A stretch of DNA of 14,983 nt, from assembly GCA_003024985.2 (NCBI GenBank), contig PXIH01S0027193.1. One strand, 5' to 3'. Shown piece by piece: positions 1 through 8,865 of this stretch. Within the stretch, counting starts at the first letter, position 1; every line of letters begins with the position of its first letter. Source of the stretch: Euperipatoides rowelli (lineage: Eukaryota > Onychophora > Udeonychophora > Euonychophora > Peripatopsidae). The position numbers were made by a program, and so were the translations under genes. Below the pieces are notes generated by a model that was not told the DNA's origin, did not search any database, and saw only the letters and a program-made list of their open reading frames with translations.

Positions 1-1864
1 TTTTTTAAATTTAAGACTTGAAAATATAGTCTTAAGATAATTTTGAACATGGTAAATACTTTTTTAATATTAATTTTACTTTAATAGGTTAAAAAAACAA
101 ATAAAACAAACACATTGATTAAAGAAATTAAAGTATGTATTTTATTTGATAAATATTGTAAAAATATAGGTCCTGTACATGTTTATTTCCTCATATTGAA
201 AATTTAAAACAGTATAAACTGTATATTTTTTTAACTGCAAAATCCATTTTGTTGCCTCCCAGATGTGATGCCCAGGGCAGTGTCCCCCCTAGAGCCACCT
301 CTGCAATTTTGTACATATTGTATGCTTTCTTTATTTTTATTTTTAAATTACTATCTGTAGACTAATCTTTGAATTTTTTAATTAAAGTTAAGGTAATTGT
401 TTGTTCATGGAACCCATCAGAAGATAAACTATTGCTTGGGTGTGAAGATTCTACTTTAGTAAGCTTAATATTTCAAACATTAACCAACACTATCATTATG
501 AATTTCATACTGTATACTTAATGTAATTTTAATAAGCTTCATTCTTCCTACTCTTTTTGTCATAATGTATTCCTATACTGTACACTGATAATATTAATAT
601 CACCAAAGACAACATTAACAAATGAAACATAATTTTTTTTTATGTGTAATATACTGTAATACAGTTCAATAACCTATTTAAGTTACTAATATTTTGTATC
701 CCTAGCCTTCAACAAATTCTTATATCTTGTATATCATTTAGCTGATATTGTCTGATTACAATAATGAAAAGATTCACCTACAGTATATGGTTATTTTGTT
801 GTTTCTATCACCATCTAATAATTGTTGAATTTTAGCCATGATGTTAGACATTTTGATTAGTAATCTAATGATGATTATTTATTTTGGAATAGATTTTTAG
901 TATTCTTGACCTTGTCAGCCATATGTTTTGAATGGCTTTGAGTTTAAGGAGATGCCACCATTTAATAATTTAATGTGATTAATTTAATTTATAATCAGCT
1001 GTTGTGGTGAATACACAGAAATTATTTTACATTCTAGGCCTGATGCCCTGAGTTAACATCTTAACGTTTATCGCCAATCTACTCTAGTGTAAATATGGCT
1101 AGAAAATTGGTGCTTACATTTACATGTGTAGGAAGATAATCAAATTAAAGAAAACTAAATATGTATCAAAACAACAAAACNCTACTCCCACTCCCCTGTC
1201 CTGTTGTTCCTCCTTACATAATAGGCTAAAATAGGCACTGACAAGCTGCTGTTAATTAAGTACTTAGAATATAATTATGCCTGGTAACAAGTGATATGAT
1301 AGTTTCTACCAATAACCGGTAACAAGAACAGTTATTTTGTGTCCTTGAATATACTATAATAGTATATATTAGTAGCCTATAGGTACTTAACCTGGTTATG
1401 AAAGCAGATTAAAAATACTTGGCTTAATATATTATAACCATTTGTTAAGTCACAAAGCCTTTTTTTAAAAAAAATTTTGTAATAAAATAAACATTTTATT
1501 AAAAAAATGGCCAATCAAGTTAAGGAATTTGCACCAGCATAATCATTCTGATAAAAATAGTACCAGCATTTTAGCATCCATAAAGTCTATTTCCGTGATG
1601 ACCAAAACATCTAAAGATTTCTCCCGCCATCTACAGAAAATAAAAATTTGACTTATCCATCTCAGTCATGTAATTTTGTTTTTAGCATTAAGTTTTTACT
1701 ATTTAAATTATATTTGTTAATTTAAAATTTAGAAATTTAATTATTTCTTTGAGTTTTATATTTCTTACTGTAGTGCGATATTTACAGTATATAATAGTAT
1801 ATACTGTTAATAAATAAAAACTTATAAATGGCTGTGTTTCAAATTTAAAAAAAAAAAAAAAATT
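1..1864. other. AT-rich non-coding DNA, no gene seen
   Basis: This stretch has no convincing exon, RNA gene or complete transposon. It is very AT-rich, has many stop codons in all frames, and repeatedly uses the heptamer TACTGTA/TACAGTA (for example near 509, 575 and 780). An A-run of 16 at 1847-1862, preceded by AATAAA-like sequence near 1810, resembles the tail of an old retroposon, but I could not find its body. A patch at about 255-305 is richer in G and C but has no frame worth reporting. It is probably upstream intron or flanking DNA of the host gene. Confidence 0.6.
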
Positions 1865-1869
1865 AAAGT

Positions 1870-2062
1870 TGAAATGTTCTGGGTACAGACAACAACACTA
1901 TGAAATAGGAACAAATACATTTATTAAGGCCTGAATACCAACCTAAGCTAAGGTAACCTAATATTATAACAATAGGTGTTTTAGTTTATTCCAGCATGGA
2001 ACGACAGATGTATGGTACTGTACTGTATGTATAGTATAACAATGCATTTGCAATACAGTACA
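1870..2062 (-). repeat. 3' LTR of the gypsy element (193 bp)
   Basis: This copy matches 5634-5823 over its whole length. It begins TGAAATG and ends CAGTACA on the plus strand. A minus-strand AATAAA lies at 1920-1925 and is the likely polyadenylation signal within the LTR. The polypurine tract abuts its right edge, which identifies it as the 3' LTR of a minus-strand element. Confidence 0.95.
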
Positions 2063-2066
2063 GTCA

Positions 2067-2077
2067 CTCCCTCTTTT
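2067..2077 (-). other. polypurine tract of the gypsy element
   Basis: On the minus strand this reads AAAAGAGGGAG, followed by a few bases and then the TG of the 3' LTR. Purine-rich tracts at this position prime plus-strand DNA synthesis in LTR retrotransposons. The tract overlaps the pol stop codon (2076-2078), so there is no room for a further gene. Confidence 0.8.
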
Positions 2078-3229
2078 AATTGAAAGTCAGTCGGTCTGGG
2101 GGATTCCGAACTCTGGAGAAGTAACGGATGGTAGGGGTGACTGGCTGGTCCAGGGCTATCGGCTGTGGGGTCAATCCTGCGAGGTCAAGTCCTATGGGAG
2201 TCGCAGGTGTGTCCAGTCGGATTCGGTCGTCCTGGGTGGGGTCTTTGGGATCTCTGGAGAGTTCTGGAGGTGGCAAGGGCATATGGTCGGCGTGCCTCTT
2301 TCCCTCCTTCCCACTTTTGAAGAGCATCCAGTAGGAGACTGCCGAGGATTCTTTGAATAGTGCCGTTTTCCCATTTTGGGGACAGTTTGCCAAGGTGGTA
2401 GGAACGGGCTATGATATGTTGGCCCACAACAAATTTGCCCTTAAAGTTGGTGATAGAGATTGGGGGTAACGGGTTAATTCTCTGAAGAGGGTCTTGTAAG
2501 CTTCGCCCAAGGAGCATCTGGGCAGGAGACTGTCCTAGGGTTACATGTGGGGTGCAGCGGTACTTGAAGAGTAGGTCGTTGAGCCTAATTTGTAGTGGGA
2601 TCTTGGAGTGGTCTGTGTCTAACTTGATTAAGAAATTTTTGAAGGTATCTACATATTTCTCCACTTGGCCGTTTGAGGCGGGTTGGTATGCGGACTCTTG
2701 GTATGGGCGATCCCGTGGTTTTTGCAGAATTGAACAAAGGAGTTGGAGGTGAACTGCATACCATTGTCTGTGACGAGGTGGTTTGGGTATCCGAAGCGGG
2801 TAAAGGACTTGTCCAGCTCGAGCATGATAGATTCGAGTTGGTTCCGGTATCACAGTGACCTCTGGCCACTTAGAGAAGGCATCTACCAGAATAAGAAAGG
2901 TCTTACCTAGGAAGGGTCCCATCAGGTCTAAGTGCAGTCTTTGCCATGGTCCTCCTCGTCTGATCCAATGATCCAACGGGGATTTTGCTGGGTTTTTTGC
3001 ATGGAGCTGGCAAGTTTTGCAACATACTGTAACTTTGTGTTCAATGTCGTCCATTTCCGTCCATCAGCAAAAATGTGTGTCTTGTGTAGCTCTTGAAGGA
3101 TGTAGTGGCTTATTGACGACCCTCAAACCCCATAGGAGGCATCCTTCCTGTAGAGAGAGCTGCTCCTCTCTATCTTATAAGGTGTAGGGGGAGGGTCCTT
3201 TTAACAAAGGTACAAATTTTGGAAAGTTC
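2076..3229 (-). pseudogene. integrase region of gypsy pol, frameshifted
   Basis: Integrase would insert the retrotransposon cDNA into host chromosomes. Reading leftward on the minus strand, the N-terminal zinc-binding part is split: the His residues (HKTH) lie near 3090 and the Cys pair (CKTCQ) near 3015, with a frame break between them. The core has the first catalytic Asp in LHLDLMGPF (near 2935) and the second in LVTDNGMQF (near 2765), but the latter is in a different frame. The frame returns before the catalytic Glu in ASNGQVEKY (near 2670). The C-terminal part shifts frame again near 2350 and continues to a stop at 2076-2078, ending in DRLTFN. At least three frame changes make it non-functional. 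It is the last domain of pol; no chromodomain or env follows. Confidence 0.9.
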
Positions 3230-3584
3230 TGGGTCTTTAGCAGTTTCCTGTGCTATATCTTGGACCGACCACAGGAAGTTTTCAAGGAGGTGGATGAGCA
3301 AGATGTCATCAGGAAGTTCTTCTACAGATGGGTGGGCAGCCTGCATAGGTAATCTAGAGAGAGCGTCGGCGTTGATGTTTTCCTTAGAGGTTTTGTAGAA
3401 AATTTCATAGTTATATGCTGAAAGGATGACGGCCCATCTCTGAAGGCGGCTTGCTGCAATGACAGGAATCTCTTTCGAGGCATGGAAAATTCGGGTCAGG
3501 GATTTATGGTCGGTGAAGAGTATGAACTTAATCCCGAAAAGAAATTTATGGAATTTTCCAACTCCACAAATTGATCGGAGTTCT
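3230..3584 (-). pseudogene. RNase H remnant and linker of gypsy pol, with internal deletion
   Basis: RNase H normally removes the RNA strand during reverse transcription. Here only its C-terminal portion is visible on the minus strand: HKFLFGIKFILFTDHKSL (near 3540-3490), ARRLQRWA-like residues (read as SRLQRWAVILSAYNYEI, near 3435), and ENINADALSRLP (near 3365). The linker toward integrase (ELPDDILLIHLLENF, then KDPELSKICTFV) follows in the same frame. The first half of the domain, which in relatives carries the TDAS-type first catalytic Asp and the catalytic Glu, is absent: the reverse transcriptase thumb runs almost directly into HKFLFG. This points to a deletion at about 3555-3590, which also explains the element's short length. 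The missing-length estimate is inference from family layout. Confidence 0.8.
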
Positions 3585-4326
3585 TTGGAGTCGGAGCTAA
3601 GGTGATGGCCTTGACCTTGGAAGGGGAGAGTTTAATTCCTTGGGAGGAGNTGATGTGGCCTAAGTATTCCACTTGATCCTTAAAAAAGTCGCACTTCTCA
3701 AGCTTTGGGCCGTATACCGGCCTTATTTAATGCGGTAAATACTATTTTTAAGTCAATTAAGTGTGACTTCTTGTTGGCACTTGCGATCAGGATGTCATCT
3801 AGATAGCAACTGACATGATCAATGCCGGCAAGAATAGTGTACATAATCTGCTGAAAAATAGCTGGAGCAGATGCAACCCCAAATGGCAGACTGGTGTGTT
3901 TGTGTGTTTATGGCTATGAGTTTGGTTGACTCTTCGTCCATAGGTACCTGTTGGTAGGCTTGGGCCAAGTCCAATTTGGAAAATACGGTTCCTCTGGCTA
4001 ATTTAGTGAGGATCTCCTCGATGATTCAGAGGGGGTATTTCCAGGTTTGGATTGAGGCCGACCTTGTAGTCACCACACAGCCTGAGGTCGCCCGTTTTTT
4101 TTACAATGGGGATGATAGAGATGGCCCAGCTTGAACATTTAATAGGGACTAAGATCCCTTGATACTGTAGTTTCAAAAGTTCCTCTTCAATTTTAGGGAG
4201 GAGGCTAGGGGAACCGGTCGATGCTTACAAAACTTGGGTATGGCTTGAGGTAAAGCTTAGCAGTGTGACCTATAATGCAACCCAGATCTGGAGAGAATAA
4301 GTCCTTGAATTCTTTCAAAAGTTCTT
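3585..4326 (-). pseudogene. reverse transcriptase region of gypsy pol, degenerate
   Basis: This domain would copy the element RNA into DNA. Minus-strand motifs appear in the expected order: KEFKDLFSPDLGCI (near 4290), EEELLKLQYQGILVPI (near 4175), SWAISIIPIVKKTGDLRLC and GDYKV (4120-4055), the active-site box YLDD (codons 3794-3805), and the thumb segment EYLGHI then SQGIKLSPSKVKAI (near 3670-3600). Frame changes occur between several of these blocks, for example after the GDYKV block and around the YLDD region, so no continuous protein can be made. YLDD is one of the accepted YxDD variants. A single N at 3650 falls in the thumb. Confidence 0.92.
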
Positions 4327-4739
4327 TTAGTTATAATTCTGTAGCTTGGTAATAATTTGTAGAATTAATTTTAAGGGGGTGGCGGGATGAGACGCTAAGA
4401 AGCTTGGGGCTAGCCATAAGGCTTGAAACCAGGCACGTTTCAACAGAGTGGAGGTCCCTTCCTTGGTGACTATTAAATCAAGGTTTGTGGCCTTATAATT
4501 ATTAAATACAACATTGACTTTACAGATCCCCAAGGGCTTGATCAAGTGGTCAAAGACATGAAGGGTTATAGCCGTGGGGAGTATTTTGAATTTGGGCCAG
4601 TGTTTCATGAAAATGGGTGAGGCAAGATGCTGACGGCTGCGCCTGAGTCTATTTCAAAATGGAGGAGCTGTCCATCAACATATAGTTGCACCATGATACA
4701 TCACACTGAGTTTATTGCTAAGGTAGTGTTTACAATAGT
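4327..4739 (-). pseudogene. retroviral-type aspartic protease of the gypsy element, frameshifted
   Basis: This protease would cut the gag-pol polyprotein. On the minus strand the active-site block reads FEIDSGAAVSIL, with DSGA encoded at 4638-4649. A stop follows soon after (HPFS then a stop, near 4610), but in a neighbouring frame the rest of the domain continues: ITLHVFDHLIKPLG, then LDLIVTKEGTSTLL and KRAWFQAL, which matches the usual C-terminal part of retrotransposon proteases (normally LLGRDWL-like). So one frameshift separates the catalytic Asp from the rest. It sits between the gag zinc knuckles and reverse transcriptase, as expected. Confidence 0.88.
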
Positions 4740-5547
4740 TATTCTGATCTAAACAGCAGTCAACCCCTTCATCCTCAAGCGCGCTTGTTGCGCTAACCTG
4801 TGATGTCGATTGCTTATTTTTGCTTGACTGTGAAGTAGCATTACGTTTTAAAGAGTGACAAACGGCTTTGATATATCCTTTTCATTTGCAGTAGAAGCAT
4901 TCAGCTTCTTTGAAACTGCAATCGTCAGTTTTGCGATTGCCTCCACAGCCATTGCAGATAAATCTTCTAGAATCCTTGAGTGGCGGGTGTCTGAGCTTGA
5001 TTGGAGCCTTGACAGCAAGCAAGTTGTTGTAATTGGGTTTGTTTTGAAGAATGGTCGCGCTTTTATTGCAGATTTTAGCGTCGATAGCGAGTTAGATTAT
5101 GCTGTCGAAGGAAACGTCTTTTTCTAAAAGAAGGCGCTTTTGGAGCGCGATATACCAAAAATGAACTGATTAACAAGAGTGCAGTTCAGGTTGTCTCTTA
5201 GGTTACAATGAATACTGAGCTTACGCAAATCCAAGGTGAAGGCAGTTGCAGGTTCATTTTCTTGTTGCAGCCTCTTCCGAAGATTGAACCTCTCGATACG
5301 AGTCAAGGACTTGGGGTTGAAGTGAGTTTCAAGGGTTGAAAAGATCTCCGCTAGAGTAGAAGCAGAGGGTGATCCTGGGGCTAGCAGATCGCACAGCAAT
5401 TGGAAGGCAAAATGCTCCAGATCGTCAAAACAGTGCCTTTCTGACTTCTTCCTTAATGCTGTTAGCCTCTATGAAAAACTTGATCCTTTCAGCATATCTT
5501 CCCAAATTCATCCTCGACGGATCGAACGATTCCATTCTAGAGTCCAT
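4740..5547 (-). pseudogene. gag of the gypsy element with two zinc knuckles, frameshifted
   Basis: Gag would package the element RNA into cytoplasmic particles. The likely start is the minus-strand ATG at 5547-5545 (MDSRMESFDPSRM), about 80 bp after the primer-binding site. The capsid-like region continues as YAERIKFFIEANSIKEE, breaks frame near 5430, and resumes as LLCDLLAPGS, then THFNPKSLTRIERFNLRKR and ATAFTLDLRKLSIHCNL (5400-5200). Another frameshift near 5135 and a stop near 5093 follow. Two Cys-rich knuckles lie at 4918-4956 (CNGCGG then DDC) and 4858-4900 (CFYCK then GYIKAVC). Each has lost its usual His (Arg and Tyr instead), and an in-frame stop sits in the second. The two-knuckle layout is compatible with Mag-like lineages, but the lineage is uncertain. 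Confidence 0.88.
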
Positions 5548-5620
5548 TTTCTTTATTTTAAAAAAAGAAAACAATAATAAAAGAAAAAAAAAAAAGGTTA
5601 AATATTATATTTGGTATTTA

Positions 5621-5631
5621 CCTAGTCGCCA
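5621..5631 (-). other. tRNA primer-binding site of the gypsy element
   Basis: Immediately inside the 5' LTR, after a TT spacer, the minus strand reads TGGCGACTAGG. TGG complements the CCA tail of a tRNA, and TGGCGAC is a recurrent start of primer-binding sites that use tRNA-Arg-like primers in insect gypsy-type elements. The exact tRNA is not established here. Confidence 0.75.
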
Positions 5632-5633
5632 AA

Positions 5634-5823
5634 TGAAATGTTTTGGGTACAGTCAACACTATAAGATAGGAACAAATACATTTATTAAGGCCTGAATACC
5701 AACCTAAGCTAAGGTAACATATATTACAACAATAGGTGCTTTAGTTCATTCCAGCATGGAATGACAGCATGTATGGTACTATTCTGTATGTATAGTATAA
5801 CAATGCATTTGCAATACAATACA
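5634..5823 (-). repeat. 5' LTR of the gypsy element (190 bp)
   Basis: This is the partner of 1870-2062. It begins TGAAATG and ends CAATACA on the plus strand and has a minus-strand AATAAA at 5681-5686. The primer-binding site lies just left of it, so transcription would run leftward from here. The target duplication AAAGT follows at 5824-5828. Confidence 0.95.
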
Positions 5824-5828
5824 AAAGT

Positions 5829-6041
5829 ATATTAACTTTGTTTATTTATTTTTTTTACTCATACAATACATTATCATTCTAAAGGCTTGAAATGTCAGAA
5901 AATCTGGCTATGTAATTAAATTGCAGTTATAGTTATATAAATGTCAAAACATAATAAAGAAATATTTTTAACTTTAAACAAAATAATATTTATATGCATA
6001 TAATTACGTTTTTAACAATTTATATTTGTGGAGTTTATATA
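5829..6041. other. AT-rich intron or flanking DNA
   Basis: Nothing coding or repetitive is recognisable between the gypsy element and the candidate small DNA transposon that starts at 6042. Confidence 0.5.
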
Positions 6042-6488
6042 CAATTCTTGATTTACCCTGGGGTTGTGTCTTAGAAATCAGTGTGTAAATCAAAAACATG
6101 TAAATTAAACATAATTTTTCCATAAACAATAATGGAAATGCTAAGGGTTGGGGAAGTGCTTACTCATTTATTAACCTCTTGTTAGATTAATTTGCTAAAA
6201 ATTGTACCTATAGATGTGGGTATTAGCAGAGGGATGGGTTTGAATTTAGGCTAATAGGAATAACATTTATTCATAGAAAACATTCCATAAAGAATTTAAA
6301 TCAATTTGAAAAAAATTAATTTCTCACAGACTATCGTAACTAAATTAAGTATATACTGTACATCTTTTTTTTTTTCAAACTGTGTTATTTCAAATAATCT
6401 ACCATGTAATTTTAGTAGTAATTCTTTAATTGTGTTACTGTTATTCCAAAAGCATGTAAATCAAATTGTGTAAATCAAGAATTNCCTG
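6042..6488. mobile_element. candidate MITE with terminal inverted repeats and TA flanks
   Basis: The left end reads CAATTCTTGATTTAC and the right end, read on the minus strand, CAGGNAATTCTTGATTTAC. They share 13-14 identical bases, with a 4-base gap after the first CA. TA flanks both sides (6040-6041 and 6489-6490), as in Tc1/mariner-superfamily insertions. Copies of GTAAATC lie near both ends (about 6085-6110 and 6455-6475). The interior has no transposase frame, so it would be non-autonomous. The assignment to the pogo/Tigger side of the superfamily is only a suggestion from the CAGG start and GATTTAC pattern. It lies just upstream of the first visible host exon, and one N (6484) falls in the right repeat. 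Confidence 0.5.
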
Positions 6489-6561
6489 TACACTATTTTA
6501 TCATATTAGTGTTTGAGTAAGTTATTAATTTTAACATTTATCTTTACTTTTTTTTTTCCAG

Positions 6562-6612
6562 GTTCTATATGATAGCCATCGCCACATTACTCAGATGATC
6601 AAGGCTGCTGTT
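6562..6612 (+). CDS. host gene exon A, WDPCP/fritz-like (partial)
   Basis: This 51-base exon lies between a strong acceptor (T-run then CCAG at 6558-6561) and the donor GTAAGT at 6613. Only one of the three frames is open, giving VLYDSHRHITQMIKAAV in phase 0-0. It joins in frame to exon B. The peptide alone is too short to name; the gene identity comes from the following exons. The next intron is about 4.1 kb and contains the nested gypsy/hAT insertions. Upstream exons are not visible in the window. Confidence 0.7.
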
Positions 6613-7456
6613 GTAAGTTTTTTTTTATATTTTATATCAATTTTGCATATTATAAGGAATTAAATTATACAAATTAAAATTTATAATACCGTACAATATT
6701 TCTTTTTAAACCTGGAATCGCAGTAGGAAACTAATTAATAAAGTCACAAGCGACAGAATTCCAATTGTTGCAATTTCATATTACAGTATGTACACGAAAT
6801 TGGACAACCAGTACAGAGTTTACTACATTAAAATACATGTTGTAATTTAGGCTCATAGGGGAGGGAGAAGGCCTTATATNCTGATCCTACCCATAGATTA
6901 CATTGAGAAAGTTGTAATGAAAAAATGATTAAAATCTGACAAACAATTCGTCATTTTGGTTTTAAATAGACTTCTAATTTAGGCCCACATGTTATAGCTC
7001 CTAGAAGTAATAGTCACAAAACTAAATTTGGGCAAATTGCAAATTTAAGTAGTTATTGTGGTATCAGCCATGTTTTGCCGCCCATATAAAATAGAATAAT
7101 AGGCAATAGATTTGAGGAAGTCACATACAAAACTTTAAATTTCATAATTGATTCAGCATTGAAAATAATTCAGGTCCTTTGAACTACATCCTCTACCCCC
7201 TCTCTTTTTCCAATAAATTTTGGCAATGCTCCATGGAAATGAAATAAAATGATTTAGCATTTAGCTTAATGCTTGTAATTTAGGACTTTTGGAGAATGCA
7301 TATCCCTTCCCCACTTTCCTGCAAATGAGAAAATCACATACCAAAGCTGATTCAAATAAAAAAAAAAAGGATTCAAACTTAATATCTCAACAGTAATTTT
7401 AATCTGCAAGAGTTGGCTCTCTCCTACCATTTAAAAGGTGATAAAATTAACAGGTT
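6613..7456. other. intron sequence, no further feature seen
   Basis: First part of the intron after exon A. It is AT-rich, with no open frame or repeat that I can support. One N lies at 6880. Confidence 0.5.
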
Positions 7457-7477
7457 AAGACATGAAGTCACATAGTA
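7457..7477. repeat. left copy of a 21-bp direct repeat (candidate target-site duplication)
   Basis: AAGACATGAAG followed by TCACATAGTA here matches AAGACATGAAG then CTACATAGTA at 10432-10452, 19 of 21 bases. A run of ten T bases follows at once (7478-7487). This is the arrangement expected for a minus-strand retroposed copy with an A tail and a LINE-type target duplication. Confidence 0.5.
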
Positions 7478-8165
7478 TTTTTTTTTTCCCTGATTGAATT
7501 TTTATATTTGCATTCTGTAAGAAAATGTGAAGATCCGCAGTGTTTATAAGTTTGGTGCACAGAATCCGAAGTTGAACAAACTTTATTGAGACATGAATGT
7601 TGTATCTTGTAAACTTCACTCAAATGATTATTCTGCACTGTAATTAAAAAGTGAATCTTTAGCACTGATCTCAGCAATAGATACAATTTGGACTAATTTA
7701 GCAAAAGATGAACTGTCTTCTCTGCGAATAAACATTTCTGAAATCTTGGATTAGTAATGCCCAATACTAACTGATCGGCTAAATTAATTTCTGTTTCAGT
7801 TAACTTTCTTAGGGCCGCTACAAAATCGGATATAGATTCATCTTGTGCTTCTTTTCTACTTGTGAATCTAAAGCGTTCCAAATGGAAGATTGACTCTGGA
7901 GAAAAAATGTTGATTCAAAATTTCCAAGACTGCATTCACCATTTTAGAATAAGGAAAGTTTAGCGCAATCAAATCACATAACAAATTAAAGGTATGATCT
8001 CCAATAAGTGTGAGAATCTTAGAAAGCTTTACTTTATCTTCTACATTTTAAAGTAGAAGATAAAGTAAAGCTTTCTACAATTAAATAATGTTTTAATTGA
8101 TCACAGTATTTAGGCCATTTAGAACATTGTGAATCGAAAACATCAAACTTCAAATTGGCGAACAT
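7478..8165 (-). pseudogene. gag fragment of a second gypsy-like family, ending in an A-tract
   Basis: On the minus strand, a likely gag start ATG at 8165-8163 gives MFANLKFDVFDS, then WPKYCDQLKHYLI. After an inverted duplication that breaks the frame, capsid-like sequence resumes as KLSKILTLIGDHTFNLLCDL and YSKMVNAVLEILNQHF (8035-7895). In another frame it continues as ERFRFTSRKEAQDESISDFV then AALRKLTE, and DQLVLGITNPRFQKCLF (7880-7715). The line ERF..ATF/DFV..LRKLSxHC..LVxGI is typical of gypsy gag and clearly parallels gag at 5124-5399, but the sequence is a different family. A single degenerate zinc knuckle (CGSSHFLTEC, near 7520) follows, then the sequence stops at an A-run of ten (7478-7487) with TATAAA-like sequence about 15-20 bases before it. 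No protease or other pol domain is present. Confidence 0.8.
8021..8076. repeat. perfect 24-bp inverted repeat with 8-base spacer
   Basis: The left arm is 8021-8044 and the right arm 8053-8076; the right arm is the exact reverse complement of the left. The spacer is ATTTTAAA. It interrupts the second gag, whose natural sequence (EDKVKLSKIL) is carried by the left arm, so the right arm is the inserted inverted copy. This is typical of template-switch or snap-back synthesis. RNA from either strand would form a long hairpin. Confidence 0.9.
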
Positions 8166-8200
8166 TTTAATGTTCTACTATGTAAATTTTTAAATAGCTT

Positions 8201-8214
8201 AATTCTCGTCGCCA
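8201..8214 (-). other. primer-binding site of the second gypsy-like element
   Basis: The minus strand reads TGGCGACGAGAATT one base inside the LTR end CA (8217-8216). It shares TGGCGAC with the primer-binding site at 5621-5631, suggesting the same type of tRNA primer. Its distance from the gag start is about 35 bases. Confidence 0.75.
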
Positions 8215-8215
8215 A

Positions 8216-8264
8216 TGTTATGTTGCCTATATTATGGGATGGCAATTAATTACAAACAACTAAC
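8216..8264 (-). repeat. LTR part (U5 side) of the second gypsy-like element
   Basis: The LTR starts TGTTATG on the plus strand directly beside the primer-binding site. It is cut after 8264 by the hAT-type insertion and resumes at 10213. The first bases (TTGCCTATAT) are mirrored as ATATAGGCAA near 10399-10408, as LTR terminal inverted repeats can be. Confidence 0.65.
8257..8264. repeat. left 8-bp target duplication of the hAT-type element
   Basis: CAACTAAC here is identical to 10205-10212. An 8-bp duplication is the hallmark of hAT transposition. Confidence 0.88.
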
Positions 8265-8394
8265 CAGATATGGGTATTAACAGCTTTAAAACGTTAATGT
8301 TAAGTTTAAACGTTAAAAAATGTTTAATTTTGTTGTTAACTCAACATTTTATTTCCTAAATGTTTAACTTTAACGCATTAAAAAAAACATTAAT

Positions 8395-8840
8395 TAACGT
8401 GAAATTTAAGATAATCATTAGTAAAAAAGCCACTGAGAGCAAGAAGCAAAATGATTTCTTTGCTTTACTTCTGAAAACTTTTATTCGCATTTTATTTTAT
8501 TAAGTTTAAAATAATAATAAAAGTAATCTCTGAAATTTAAAAGATCATAAATGTAAATATAAAATAATACAGAAATTCTGAGCAGAAATTGGATAATGAG
8601 CAATATGCCACGGAGAATAGACACCACATATTGTATTTATTTTCAGAATGTAATTTCAGAGCGCTTCTAAATAGTCAACTGAGATGAAAACTTTTTTTTT
8701 TTTGCCTTTTAGCAGAACTTCACCAAACGATGCTGTTCAAAATGTACAGTAGTTCTGACTGTTTAATAATAAAGTATAAGAACTTCATTAATGTTAATTA
8801 TTGCTATTGCACGTGAGTGATCATGAATTTTTTTTTTCAA
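8395..8840 (+). repeat. tandem duplication inside the hAT element, copy 1
   Basis: This copy starts TAACGTGAAATTTAA and ends around GTGATCATGA plus a T-run. It aligns along its length with 8866-9292 at an offset of about 471, with scattered substitutions and small indels. Confidence 0.85.
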
Positions 8841-8865
8841 TCTACAAATAAATACAAAAGCTAAA

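Larger units (their letters stand above)
1870..5823 (-). mobile_element. Ty3/gypsy-type LTR retrotransposon, complete ends, degenerate coding region
   Basis: The element is 3,954 bp and lies on the minus strand. Both ends carry near-identical LTRs starting TG and ending CA on the plus strand. It is bracketed by a perfect 5-bp direct repeat AAAGT (1865-1869 and 5824-5828), the target duplication expected for this class. Read on the minus strand the order is 5' LTR, primer-binding site, gag with zinc knuckles, aspartic protease, reverse transcriptase, remnant RNase H, integrase, polypurine tract and 3' LTR. The order RT-RNase H-integrase is that of Ty3/gypsy (Metaviridae), not Ty1/copia. There is no env: the pol stop lies against the polypurine tract. 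The interior is visibly richer in G and C than the host DNA. The LTRs differ by about a dozen substitutions and three small indels, so the copy is not recent. Several frameshifts and stops make it inactive. Confidence 0.95.

Noticed and set aside
255-305. GC-richer patch with CTAGAGCCACCT, faintly like CTAGAACCACCT near 10000
   Set aside because: Only about a dozen bases match and no longer alignment could be found by eye, so common origin is not supported.
1806-1862. A-run with upstream AATAAA next to the left LTR, as the end of a separate retroposon
   Set aside because: No body of a retroposed sequence or matching target duplication could be identified upstream, so it is left as a simple A-tract.
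2128-2858. Several plus-strand open frames opposite integrase
   Set aside because: They are antisense reflections of the integrase codons; the minus-strand motifs explain the sequence.
4855-5127. Plus-strand open frame of 90 codons opposite gag
   Set aside because: It is the antisense shadow of the gag region and its zinc knuckles, which are clearly coding on the minus strand.
5369-5695. Plus-strand open frame of 108 codons running from gag into the LTR
   Set aside because: It crosses the gag start, primer-binding site and LTR and ends in low-complexity Lys-rich sequence from an A-run.
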